From Prevotella sp. (GTDB lineage: Bacteria; Bacteroidota; Bacteroidia; Bacteroidales; Dysgonomonadaceae): a stretch of DNA of 64,000 nucleotides. Under the pieces are notes generated by a model that saw nothing but the letters and a program-made list of their open reading frames with translations, was not told the DNA's origin and made no database searches. Position numbers and translations under genes: made by a program. Below, in pieces: positions 1 to 8,004 of this stretch. Position 1 is the first letter of the stretch; every line of letters begins with the position of its first letter. The DNA lies in contig JAISUS010000017.1 of assembly GCA_031271965.1 (NCBI GenBank), forward strand, positions 54,110-118,109. Direction: 5' to 3'.

Positions 1-154
1 ATACTATATTACCTTCAAGGCAAAGCCCTAATATCCCATACCCTTCTTCTGAAGAAAATATATTCATTGGGATTGATTTTGCCTCAATAATAACTTTAAA
101 ATCTTTCTCTAAAAATGTTGTTAGTATTTTTTTATTTGACAAAGTCTTATTCAT
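1..154 (-). CDS. Partial N-terminus, possible AraC-family regulator
   Basis: The reading frame starts with ATG at 154 and runs off the left edge of the window, giving 51 residues that begin MNKTLSNKKILTTFLEKDF. The visible part looks like the first strands of a cupin-like sensor domain; the stretch GYGILGLCLEGNIV resembles the start of many Bacteroidetes AraC regulators. No helix-turn-helix is visible, so the AraC call is only a suggestion. A promoter-like TATATTTG lies at 194-201 on the same strand and would give a short leader of about 33 bases, which supports both the gene and its start codon. Confidence 0.6.
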   Translation of the reverse strand, partial: MNKTLSNKKILTTFLEKDFKVIIEAKSIPMNIFSSEEGYGILGLCLEGNIV

Positions 155-193
155 ATTTACAATATTCCTCTGCCCTTACTATATCGACGAGTG

Positions 194-201
194 CAAATAT
201 A
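194..201 (-). promoter_or_regulatory. -7 promoter element for the partial gene
   Basis: On the minus strand this reads TATATTTG, matching the Bacteroidetes -7 consensus TAnnTTTG. No TTG is seen at the expected -33 spacing, so it is a half match. Transcription would start near 187 and run into the gene that begins at 154. Confidence 0.4.
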
Positions 202-464
202 TAATTAATTTTCACCTATTTTTATTTAGTGGACATTTGGTACAACATTTGGGCTATTTTGTATTAAAACGTTTCTTGACACAAAGAATAAGTGCATTTG
301 AATAGAGAAAAGAACACATATACAACAATGTATTTATTACACATTGAATAATATTACGCATCAATTTTAGCACTATAAAATTAACACCAATAACGTAATG
401 GGTAAATATTGACGCCATACAAAACGCGGCTCAATAAAAGTCGTCCTCTCCTATTCGGGAAATT

Positions 465-507
465 ATAGATAATCAAAATGTATACTGCTATTATACCGAT
501 TATCTAT
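465..507. repeat. Nested inverted repeat (hairpin or cruciform)
   Basis: ATAGATAATC at 465-474 is exactly complementary to GATTATCTAT at 498-507. Inside it, GTATA at 480-484 pairs with TATAC at 492-496, so the whole 43 bases fold into one two-part hairpin. It has no U-rich tail on either strand and so does not look like a terminator. It may be a protein-binding palindrome or a structured RNA element. Confidence 0.55.
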
Positions 508-640
508 TTACAAAGAAAAGAATAAATATACAGATAGCCGCATAATTTAGACATTAATAAAGCCGATTACATGTTAAAATAATCTCAAACGGGATTATTT
601 AGGAGTATTACTGACAATATAATATTAATAAAAAAGAAAA

Positions 641-659
641 GGTTGTCCTCCCGACAACC
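641..659 (-). terminator. Rho-independent terminator ending a minus-strand transcript
   Basis: GGTTGTC at 641-647 pairs with GACAACC at 653-659 around a five-base loop. On the minus strand the stem is followed by a T-rich run (TTTTCTTTTT), as in an intrinsic terminator. On the plus strand the tail is weaker. It lies 22 bases beyond the stop of a doubtful 73-codon frame (903 down to 682). Confidence 0.7.
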
Positions 660-1090
660 AATCTTTATTGTTACTTTAAATCTAATACCATGAAAATATA
701 CCTATATAACAGAATGTATTCATAATTGTTTTATGGATTTTTTCTATAAGAAATAGAAGGCATGAATTTGACTCAATAGAAGAAGAAAGATTAAAAGAAT
801 AAAGATTAAGTAAAAGATATTTCATAGAGAAAATTCTATTTCTATTACAAGAATAAAAAAGGAAAGAGGTACTAAGAATCACTCCCAATACCTCCCAAAA
901 CATTTTTCAACTTTGCCTATGTTGAAAACACACTCATTTTATTTTTATCAGAACCATATATCTGCACTTACACGTTTGTTTATACTCAAAATCAGTATAC
1001 TTCATTAAGCAGATAACAGACTCCTTTGATTTGATTTCTTTAAATAATTCAGTATAAATATCTCTTCATTTAATGCTGAATAATTAGCTT
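641..1090 (-). ncRNA. Orphan minus-strand transcription unit, possible small RNA
   Basis: A full promoter match (1097-1127) and an intrinsic terminator (641-659) define a transcript of about 450 bases on the minus strand. It contains one 73-codon frame starting at 903 that is rich in Phe, Ser, Cys and Leu, has a hydrophobic N-terminus ending in a lipobox-like FYSC, and resembles no family I recognise. A hairpin (904-911 with 921-928) sits just before its ATG. I cannot tell whether the product is a peptide or a non-coding RNA. The transcript itself is inferred from its signals only. Confidence 0.35.
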
Positions 1091-1096
1091 GCAAAA

Positions 1097-1127
1097 CAAA
1101 GATAAGTAAGAATTTATACCTTTTCAA
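1097..1127 (-). promoter_or_regulatory. Minus-strand Bacteroidetes promoter
   Basis: On the minus strand the sequence reads TTG (1125-1127), 20 bases, then TATCTTTG (1097-1104), a complete match to the -33/-7 consensus of the primary Bacteroidetes sigma factor. The predicted start is near 1090. No annotated gene lies directly downstream, which makes this an orphan promoter. Confidence 0.6.
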
Positions 1128-1426
1128 GCCTTTTTTGAGACATATAGATTTTTCTTTCACGAATACACTATAAACATCTATAAAACAAATAATTAAACCG
1201 AAACAGACTTAACCCTATATAGATTTTTCTTCCCTTATATGACACATATATGGCGCTAAAAAAGCCATAAATTCTAACTTTAAGCTTCTAAACCGCCCCA
1301 ATACAAACTTACAAAACTAAATTCAATAAAGTATCAATACAGAAATCAGAATTCAATCAATTTCAACCATTAACGAGATTTATTCAGCATTAAAATAAGA
1401 CTGTCACATTCTTAACTTTTTTTTAC

Positions 1427-1457
1427 TTGTGCAAACTAATAATTAAATATACTTTTG
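1427..1457 (+). promoter_or_regulatory. Plus-strand Bacteroidetes promoter with inverted repeats
   Basis: TTG at 1427-1429, a 20-base spacer and TACTTTTG at 1450-1457 match the -33/-7 consensus. The -7 box lies within ACTTTTGTCAC (1451-1461), which recurs inverted as GTGACAAAAGT at 1541-1551. TCTTAACTTTT (1410-1420), just upstream of the -33 box, recurs inverted at 1546-1556. The repeats may be operator sites. Confidence 0.6.
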
Positions 1458-1463
1458 TCACGC

Positions 1464-1811
1464 ATTGAAGATAATTTTACATAACTAATATTTAAAACAA
1501 TAACATAATAATACTTTTAAAAGATAACAGGTTCACTTTTGTGACAAAAGTTAAGATATTTATTAATTGACAACACGCGTATGGAAGACTCCAACGTTAA
1601 CAACATACAACTTTACAAAAATACAAAACGCGTGTACCTCCCTGCAATAACAGGGAGGTTATTTATTAACACCTCTCTATAAAGTTTGATTCTCATATAT
1701 AGTAGAGATGGCCAGCCTGTTATACAAAAATGATTATGCTGTCAACCTATTTTAGAACGGGACATTTATAAAATTAAAAAAGCGAGTATCTCACGACACT
1801 CGCTTTTTTTT
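1464..1811 (+). ncRNA. Orphan plus-strand transcription unit with RNA structure
   Basis: A consensus promoter and a strong terminator bracket about 350 bases that carry no known gene. The RNA would contain a 17-base palindrome (1535-1551), a long-range stem ACACGCGT (1573-1580) with ACGCGTGT (1628-1635), and directly after it a 9-bp hairpin ACCTCCCTG/CAGGGAGGT (1636-1659). A 33-codon frame (1581-1682, starting MEDSNVNNIQLY) sits across these stems and could be a leader peptide or chance. I matched it to no known RNA class (6S, tmRNA, RNase P and SRP were considered). Confidence 0.4.
1776..1811. terminator. Bidirectional rho-independent terminator
   Basis: AAAAAAGCGAGT at 1776-1787 pairs with ACTCGCTTTTTT at 1798-1809, with a ten-base loop and T-runs on both strands. 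It would stop the orphan plus-strand transcript and also the minus-strand oxidoreductase gene, whose stop codon lies at 1967. Confidence 0.85.
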
Positions 1812-1966
1812 GGGGAAAAATTTTTAAATTTTTGATTGCGACATGTTGTACATATCACAATTGCTTAATAAAAATTCGCTTAAAGTTAATTATATCTTTC
1901 AATATCTGAACTATTTAATCGTATAAATTAAACTGAAAAACACATATTCTTCTGATATATATAAAT

Positions 1967-3547
1967 TTACAGTGAAGTTTTCATTAAGGATATTCTCATC
2001 TTTTCTGCTAAAGCTTCTGCACAACGTTCTCCATCCATAGCCGCAGAAACTATCCCTCCGGCGTATCCTGCCCCTTCGCCACATGGATAAAGACTTTCTA
2101 TTTCAACATGTTGCATAGACTCTCTATCGCGAATAATCCTTACAGGAGACGATGTGCGACTTTCAACAGCAAGAAGTATAGCCTCATCTGTCAAATATCC
2201 TCTATAACTGTTACCTACTTTCTTAAATGCTTCTTGTAAGCGCGTAGATATAAATCGAGGCATCCATTCATGTAGAGGGGACGATATTACACCCGGGGTA
2301 TATGAGGTTTCCGGCAATGATGTACTTTTCTGCCCTTTGACGAAGTCATACATCCTTTGAGCGGGAGCAACTTGCGTCTTCCCACCTTGTATCCATGCTT
2401 GTTCCTCAATATCTTCAACAAATTTGAGCAAACTTAATTCATTATATTTGGCATACTCGGGAAAATCTTCAGGGTGTATCTCCACCACAACCCCTGAATT
2501 TGACCAACGTGAGCCCCGATTAGAAGGTGACATACCATTCACAACGACTTGTTTCGGTCCACTGGCAGAAGGAACTATTGTTCCGCCGGGACACATGCAG
2601 AAGGAATAAACACCACGACCGCCCGATTGCACAACAAAGCTATATTCAGCCGCAGGAAGATACTCACCACGGCCCTCCTTACAATGATACTGTATCTGAT
2701 CGATAAGATGTGCCGGATGCTCGATACGAAAACCGATAGCTAAACCTTTCGCTTCTATTTTCACTTTCTGATCATACAGCATATAATATACATCCCGAGC
2801 AGAATGTCCTGTTGCAAGAATAACAGGCCCTTTAAAAGTTTTTCCTGTATTGGTTTCTATTCCTCTCACTTCATTATTTTCTATAATGAGCTTGTCCATG
2901 CGTGTTTCAAAATGGACCCCCCCTCCTGAAACGATAATCTGCACACGCATTTTTTCTATGATGCTGGGCAATTTATCCGTACCTATATGAGGATGAGCAT
3001 CAATGAGAATAGAAGGATCGGCTCCATGCTGACAGAAAACGTTCAGTATTTTCTCCACATTCCCCCGTTTCTTACTTCTGGTGTACAATTTACCATCTGA
3101 GTAGGCACCTGCTCCGCCCTCTCCAAAACAATAATTGGATTCCGGATTAACCACATGCTCACGATTCATCAGAGCTGTATCGCGCTTACGGTCTCTCACA
3201 TTCTTGCCCCGTTCGACAACAACCGGACGAATACCAAGTTCGATTAATCGCAGTGCTGCGAATAGTCCGGCAGGACCGGCTCCCACAACAATGGCTTGGG
3301 GGCAATCTTTCACATCCGGATAATATGTGTTCAGAAATGCAGGATCGTTTTGCTCCTCATTTATATATCCTCTTACCCGTAAATTGATGAATATATTTCG
3401 TTGACGGGCATCTATCGAGCGTCTTAAGATGCGCACTGAAGAGATTTCCGATAATGGAATACTTGCAGTAGTTGAAAAAATCTTTCTTACTGTTTCAATA
3501 TCAGACGCCTGCTCTGGCGTAATGCGTAAGTCTATATCTTTTTGCAT
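1967..3547 (-). CDS. FAD-dependent oxidoreductase (COG2509-like)
   Basis: A 526-residue cytoplasmic flavoprotein of the uncharacterised FAD-dependent dehydrogenase group common in Bacteroidetes. An N-terminal region of about 85 residues precedes the dinucleotide-binding motif VGAGPAGLFAALRL (about residues 88-101). A second motif, ERGKNVRDR, follows, and further on are GEGGAGAYSDGKL and, near the C-terminus, the FAD-contacting CGEGAGYAGGIVSAAMDG. The real substrate is unknown for the family; I infer a redox role only. It lies 13 bases downstream of the DUF3316 gene and may be co-transcribed with parC. The shared terminator at 1776-1811 ends the unit. Confidence 0.85.
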   Translation of the reverse strand: MQKDIDLRITPEQASDIETVRKIFSTTASIPLSEISSVRILRRSIDARQRNIFINLRVRGYINEEQNDPAFLNTYYPDVKDCPQAIVVGAGPAGLFAALRLIELGIRPVVVERGKNVRDRKRDTALMNREHVVNPESNYCFGEGGAGAYSDGKLYTRSKKRGNVEKILNVFCQHGADPSILIDAHPHIGTDKLPSIIEKMRVQIIVSGGGVHFETRMDKLIIENNEVRGIETNTGKTFKGPVILATGHSARDVYYMLYDQKVKIEAKGLAIGFRIEHPAHLIDQIQYHCKEGRGEYLPAAEYSFVVQSGGRGVYSFCMCPGGTIVPSASGPKQVVVNGMSPSNRGSRWSNSGVVVEIHPEDFPEYAKYNELSLLKFVEDIEEQAWIQGGKTQVAPAQRMYDFVKGQKSTSLPETSYTPGVISSPLHEWMPRFISTRLQEAFKKVGNSYRGYLTDEAILLAVESRTSSPVRIIRDRESMQHVEIESLYPCGEGAGYAGGIVSAAMDGERCAEALAEKMRISLMKTSL

Positions 3548-3560
3548 GAATATTTATGAA

Positions 3561-4547
3561 TCAATAACCGTCCCAATAATTATTACGAGCCTTTTCTTTC
3601 GTTCTTTTCACACTTTCTATAGGAAAACCAATAACAAAGCTATTAGTATAATGATGAGTCTGGATGTCATGTACTTTAGTCTGATACCATGAACCCAGAT
3701 ACCCTACACGTATCGTATATTTATTTATCGGAATATCTACAGTCAGATAGCTACGGAGTGCACGTTGGTTGTGCAACGATGTAAAATTAAGGACTCCAAC
3801 CGAATTACCCAAAGATATTTCGTAATACGATTGTCCATATTTAGGAGAAAACAACATTCCCATAAACGGACTATCTAGTTGCCACCGAATGGCAAACCAT
3901 TTCAGCTTATATGAGGCTATGAGGGAAAGGTTAAGATTGGTATATCCCCTCGCCGATGCGGGATTATTACCGTTTCGTTCATTATACAGCACTCCGGCAT
4001 TGACATCCCACAGCCCGCCAAGCCCCAGACGGAAAGCATCTGTACTGTACAGACTGTAATGCCCTCCTATCCTATAATTTGCCAATAGCCAATATTCCGA
4101 TGCATTTTTAGCGGGATTATCTCCTTTAGCCAGATCAAGTTCAAATATCTGCTGTTTATGAAAGCGATAATTGAACCATGTAGTACGGCGCATTTGTTCA
4201 TACATCAACCTTATGGATATGCCTTTATATTCCAATGGAGATAAATAAGTGTCGTACATATTGGAAGAACCAATGGAAGCTGTAATGGTATTGTTGATGA
4301 TTAATTCTCTTTTTTGAGATACCGTAAAATTTATTGGATCCTCTATTCTGCATTTTAAATTATTATTATGAAAAATAGAATCGGATATAGATAACACAAT
4401 TTCCTTTGGTTGCTCTTTTGTTCGAAAATAAAAGGTTTCAATACTATCTATTTCCTGTGAAAAAGTAGACAAAGAAAAAGGCATACTTATAAAAAAAATA
4501 CATAGATACCTAAGTATAACATTTTTTATTCTTTTATTCCTCCCCAT
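3561..4547 (-). CDS. DUF3316-type outer-membrane or periplasmic protein
   Basis: 328 residues with an N-terminal signal sequence (hydrophobic stretch about residues 12-28, cleavage likely near TFSQ). The rest is rich in alternating aromatic and polar residues and short Gly/Tyr strands, as expected for a small outer-membrane beta-barrel. The general look fits the Bacteroidetes family DUF3316, which is of unknown function. Its start codon overlaps the end of parC by 14 bases in another frame, so the two are probably translationally coupled. The family assignment is from memory and moderately certain; the export signal is clear. Confidence 0.7.
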   Translation of the reverse strand: MGRNKRIKNVILRYLCIFFISMPFSLSTFSQEIDSIETFYFRTKEQPKEIVLSISDSIFHNNNLKCRIEDPINFTVSQKRELIINNTITASIGSSNMYDTYLSPLEYKGISIRLMYEQMRRTTWFNYRFHKQQIFELDLAKGDNPAKNASEYWLLANYRIGGHYSLYSTDAFRLGLGGLWDVNAGVLYNERNGNNPASARGYTNLNLSLIASYKLKWFAIRWQLDSPFMGMLFSPKYGQSYYEISLGNSVGVLNFTSLHNQRALRSYLTVDIPINKYTIRVGYLGSWYQTKVHDIQTHHYTNSFVIGFPIESVKRTKEKARNNYWDGY

Positions 4548-7242
4548 CCTTAAACAGTGATTGCTGTCCTGTTATTTCATCTATAATATCAGATATTGGA
4601 CGATTGTCTATCTCATCATCATCATCGTCTATCTGCACCTCAAATTTATTCCCTTCCTCTTCTTCCGGTTCCGGGAAACGAAGCGGCTCCAATTCTTTTA
4701 TATCTCCTATTTCAAACGTAGAAATACGCTTACCTTTCGCCTTAAAGCTTTTTACCGCTATAAATTCTTCAGCATCTATCTCTAATGCTTCCCGGTAACT
4801 GTCACGTCCTCCAAACATAACCTGTATACGTGGATAAACTGTATCGGTAAGGATCTGTAACTTCGACTCCGGATTATCGCCCAAATAATTCTGTTTTTTA
4901 GCAGAAACTTCAAAAGTAAAGCGTTTCAGATACATATATTTCTGATCGGCATCGAAAAGTACAGCTGTCCAATTCTTATTCGGATCGAATTTCTCAATAA
5001 AGATTATTCCGGCTTCGTAATGATTGGTTACATCGAAAGACGAAGTATAAAATTCTCCGTTCTGATTGACGACCAATATATGGTCGTCACTTTGGAATTC
5101 TCCCAGATATTTGCCACGTCCATCGTAGTTGAGGCGCAACACATCCTGATCGAACCATACTTTACGACCGCCTAAAGTAGAACCACCTTTCTGCTTTAAC
5201 GATATTTTATGAACCTCGGCTTTGGTCAGAATATTACCCATCGATTGACGGCCTTTGATAACAATTTCGCTAAAGTCTTTTTCAAACACCAGAATCTTCT
5301 GACGTGGTTTGGGTTTCAATATGACACGTATTGTTTCCGCTTCACCGTTAGGATTGGCACTGAAATAAGTAATGCGTGAACCATCGGTTCCCTGAGTCAC
5401 ATCATATTCCTTATCCCGAGTGATGCCCGTCACAGCAAACCGTTTGATATATGAAGGGCCGTTCTTACCATGGCGATAAACTACATTATAAATAGTACGC
5501 TTATCATTGCGGCGGAAGACATACAGATACAATACATTTTTACCGACAAACATCTTGTCACTCACTTTTACGATCTTATATTTCCCGTCTTTATAAAAAA
5601 TAATAACATCGTCAATATCCGAACAGTTACAAACATATTCGTCCTTTTTCAATGATGTACCAATAAAGCCTTCTTCACGGTTAATATATAATTTTTCGTT
5701 CGCTTCCACAACCTTAGTGGCCTCGATAGTGTCGAAACTGCGGATTTCAGTTCTGCGAGGATAATTTTTTCCGTATTTTTCTTTGAGCATAACATACCAC
5801 GAGATCGTATAGTCTACAATATTATCGATATTATGCTTTATTTCTTCTATTTCTTCCTTATATCTGGCAATTAGTTCATCCGCTTTATCAGAGTTAAATT
5901 TGAGGATACGCCCCATTTTTATCTCCATCAGTTTAAGTATATCCTCACGGGTTACTTCACGTATAAACAAATGAACAAATTTTGCCAAACGCTTATCTAT
6001 ATGATCTACCGCAGCATCCATATTGACAGCATTCTCGAATTCTTTATCTTTATAAATACGCTCCTCAATAAATATTTTTTCTAAAGATGAAAAATGAAGG
6101 CTCTCTTCAAGTTCGTTCTTCTGAATTTCAAGCTCCAGCTGTAACAATCGCTGCGTATTATCTGTAGTGTCGCGCAAGATATGGCTTACAGTCAGGAAAT
6201 AAGGTTTGTTATCCTCAATCACACAGCAGTTTGGAGAAACACTTATTTCACAATCGGTAAATGCATACAAGGCATCTATCGTTTTATCGGACGAAACGCC
6301 CGGAGCCAGATGCACATGTATCTCAACATTCTGAGCCGTGATATCATCGACCTTGCGTATCTTAATCTTACCTTTATCGTTTGCTTTTAAGATAGACTCC
6401 ACTACAGAAGACGATGTGCGGCCATAAGGAATATCGCTGATAACTAGCGTTTTATTATCCAGCTTAGAAATTTTAGCACGTATCTTTACCGAACCACCAC
6501 GCTCTCCATCATTATATTTGCTGACATCAATATATCCTCCGGTCTGAAAATCAGGATAAAATATAAAATCTTCTCCCTGCAAATATGCGATTGACGCATC
6601 GCAAAGATCATTAAAATTGTGAGGAAGAATTTTGGACGAAAGTCCAACAGCAATACCTTCCGCACCTTGCGCCAACAGCAATGGGAATTTTACAGGCAGA
6701 GTTATAGGCTCTTTGTTACGTCCATCGTAAGAAGGTTTCCATTCGGTGGTCTTCGGATTGAAAAGCACTTCAAGCGCAAATTTAGACAGACGTGCTTCAA
6801 TATAACGTGGTGCGGCTGCCCCATCTCCGGTAAACACATTCCCCCAGTTACCCTGACAGTCTACAAGCAAGTCCTTTTGTCCCAGTTGCACCAACGCATC
6901 GCCGATAGAAGCGTCTCCATGGGGATGAAATTGCATAGTATGCCCGATGATATTTGCTACCTTATTGTAACGCCCGTCATCCATCCGTTTCATCGAATGG
7001 AGTATACGTCTTTGAACAGGCTTCAAGCCATCTCCAATATGAGGCACAGCACGTTCGAGTATCACATACGAAGCATAATCGAGGAACCAGTTCTGGAACA
7101 TACCCGAAAGATGCGTTTGAGTGTCAGCAACTTCTTTCACAGGCTTATAATCGGAATGGGAATCGTCTCTATCAGATTCTTCTTCCGCTATCGGCTCATC
7201 ATCCAAATACTCCGGCTCGTCAATAATATCTTCGGGAAACAT
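4534..7242 (-). CDS. parC: DNA topoisomerase IV subunit A
   Basis: 902 residues. The breakage-reunion domain begins near residue 45 with LSGMFQNWFLDYASYVI, followed by QRRILHSM and FHPHGDASIGDAL (about 105-117). The catalytic tyrosine is Y147 in APRYIEARLS. The C-terminal half is a beta-pinwheel-like region without the GyrA box (QRRGGKG), which favours ParC over GyrA. An acidic N-terminal extension and an acidic tail (poly-Asp, near residues 875-882) are present. The residue equivalent to E. coli GyrA Ser83 is Ala111, with Asp115 at the Asp87 position. The partner parE is not in the window. A consensus promoter lies about 40 bases upstream. Confidence 0.92.
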   Translation of the reverse strand: MFPEDIIDEPEYLDDEPIAEEESDRDDSHSDYKPVKEVADTQTHLSGMFQNWFLDYASYVILERAVPHIGDGLKPVQRRILHSMKRMDDGRYNKVANIIGHTMQFHPHGDASIGDALVQLGQKDLLVDCQGNWGNVFTGDGAAAPRYIEARLSKFALEVLFNPKTTEWKPSYDGRNKEPITLPVKFPLLLAQGAEGIAVGLSSKILPHNFNDLCDASIAYLQGEDFIFYPDFQTGGYIDVSKYNDGERGGSVKIRAKISKLDNKTLVISDIPYGRTSSSVVESILKANDKGKIKIRKVDDITAQNVEIHVHLAPGVSSDKTIDALYAFTDCEISVSPNCCVIEDNKPYFLTVSHILRDTTDNTQRLLQLELEIQKNELEESLHFSSLEKIFIEERIYKDKEFENAVNMDAAVDHIDKRLAKFVHLFIREVTREDILKLMEIKMGRILKFNSDKADELIARYKEEIEEIKHNIDNIVDYTISWYVMLKEKYGKNYPRRTEIRSFDTIEATKVVEANEKLYINREEGFIGTSLKKDEYVCNCSDIDDVIIFYKDGKYKIVKVSDKMFVGKNVLYLYVFRRNDKRTIYNVVYRHGKNGPSYIKRFAVTGITRDKEYDVTQGTDGSRITYFSANPNGEAETIRVILKPKPRQKILVFEKDFSEIVIKGRQSMGNILTKAEVHKISLKQKGGSTLGGRKVWFDQDVLRLNYDGRGKYLGEFQSDDHILVVNQNGEFYTSSFDVTNHYEAGIIFIEKFDPNKNWTAVLFDADQKYMYLKRFTFEVSAKKQNYLGDNPESKLQILTDTVYPRIQVMFGGRDSYREALEIDAEEFIAVKSFKAKGKRISTFEIGDIKELEPLRFPEPEEEEGNKFEVQIDDDDDEIDNRPISDIIDEITGQQSLFKDGEE

Positions 7243-7279
7243 ATATAATAGTTTTTATACAGCTATTTCTAAACTTGTC

Positions 7280-7309
7280 CAAAGATAATTTTTTTTGATG
7301 TGATTTCAA
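7280..7309 (-). promoter_or_regulatory. parC promoter
   Basis: On the minus strand TTG (7307-7309), 19 bases and TATCTTTG (7280-7287) match the Bacteroidetes -33/-7 consensus. The start site would be near 7273, giving a leader of about 30 bases before the ATG at 7242. Confidence 0.65.
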
Positions 7310-7387
7310 AATGGTATTACTGATTGAAACAAGGATAACGAGAAGAAAATTATAGGATCGAAACTATGAGAATTATCTCTAAATACA

Positions 7388-7430
7388 AAAAGCTGCCTCA
7401 AGAACATATAAATGTTTTGAGGCAGCTTTT
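7388..7430 (-). terminator. Terminator of the 79-residue protein gene
   Basis: AAAAGCTGCCTCAA (7388-7401) pairs with TTGAGGCAGCTTTT (7417-7430), with T-rich flanks. It lies 77 bases downstream of the stop codon at 7508 on the minus strand. Confidence 0.85.
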
Positions 7431-7507
7431 CGATAAACAAAGTATCTAATTAATATACTATTGTATATTGCTGGCGGGAATAATTAATGTTAATATTATT
7501 TTAATCA

Positions 7508-7747
7508 TTACATTGGCTTATAGTTTGAATGCTTCAGATAGTTTTTTACTCGTTTCTCTCTATCTTCTTCGGACATATTAGCCGGGACTTCGATAGATGT
7601 TCTGCTATCGATTCTGATAGAGACCATATCACCAAGACTTTGCTTGTGATCATTCAGCAATTGTATTAACATTTCCTCTTGAGAAAGCCGTTCAGATTTC
7701 TTCATAGAGCTACCTCTTCTCAGAGGTGTCCTTTTTTGTAATTCCAT
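7508..7747 (-). CDS. Small unknown protein, 79 residues
   Basis: I do not recognise this protein. It is hydrophilic and charged, with no signal peptide or membrane segment. A basic N-terminal part (KRTPLRRGSSMKKSE) is followed by a predicted helix (LSQEEMLIQLLNDH) and a C-terminal part rich in Glu and Lys (SEEDREKRVKNYLKH). The ending resembles small Bacteroidetes proteins of unknown role. A second possible start is Met15 (MKKSERL). A strong terminator directly downstream and a free-standing position support a real monocistronic gene. It could be a nucleic-acid-binding or adaptor protein, but nothing visible proves that. Confidence 0.6.
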   Translation of the reverse strand: MELQKRTPLRRGSSMKKSERLSQEEMLIQLLNDHKQSLGDMVSIRIDSRTSIEVPANMSEEDREKRVKNYLKHSNYKPM

Positions 7748-7949
7748 CTTTAATTATTTTTTGACCAATGAATACCAGTCTGTGATATCAAAAACTTCTC
7801 ACTAAAACTTACACACAGAATATCAGAATTTTAGCAGATTTACGAACATAACCTTTAATATGTACAAAACCTAATATTTTATATAAACTTCACAATTAGC
7901 TCCGGAAAAGTGAATTTAAATAACAAATCTTAATTTTGATATAAAAAAA

Positions 7950-7980
7950 ATGAGGCGACTCCAAAATGAAATCGCCTCAT
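7950..7980 (-). terminator. Terminator of the kbl-tdh operon
   Basis: TGAGGCGA (7951-7958) pairs with TCGCCTCA (7972-7979). On the minus strand the stem is followed by a run of eight T. It lies 25 bases downstream of the tdh stop codon. Confidence 0.85.
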
Positions 7981-8004
7981 TATCTTTATATTCTATTCTG
8001 CTTT

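Larger units (their letters stand above)
155..1966. other. 1.8 kb AT-rich stretch without a convincing gene
   Basis: No reading frame here has the length or composition of a normal protein. The stretch holds a cruciform-like inverted repeat (465-507), a smaller hairpin (577-600), a minus-strand promoter/terminator pair (1097-1127 and 641-659), a plus-strand promoter/terminator pair (1427-1457 and 1776-1811) and a 15-base direct repeat (ATATAGATTTTTCTT at 1142-1156 and 1217-1231). These are listed separately. Base composition is clearly more AT-rich than in the flanking genes. Confidence 0.7.

Noticed and set aside
682..903. A 73-codon minus-strand frame in the orphan transcription unit
   Set aside because: Composition is Phe/Ser/Cys-rich and unlike a normal protein; kept only as a possibility within the transcript, not as its own CDS.
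4605..4635. CAT/CATC repeat resembling a microsatellite
   Set aside because: It encodes the acidic poly-Asp tail of ParC and is explained by coding.
6619..7248. A 209-codon plus-strand frame inside parC
   Set aside because: It is antisense to the conserved breakage-reunion domain, rich in Arg/His/Phe in a shadow pattern, and has no promoter or family.
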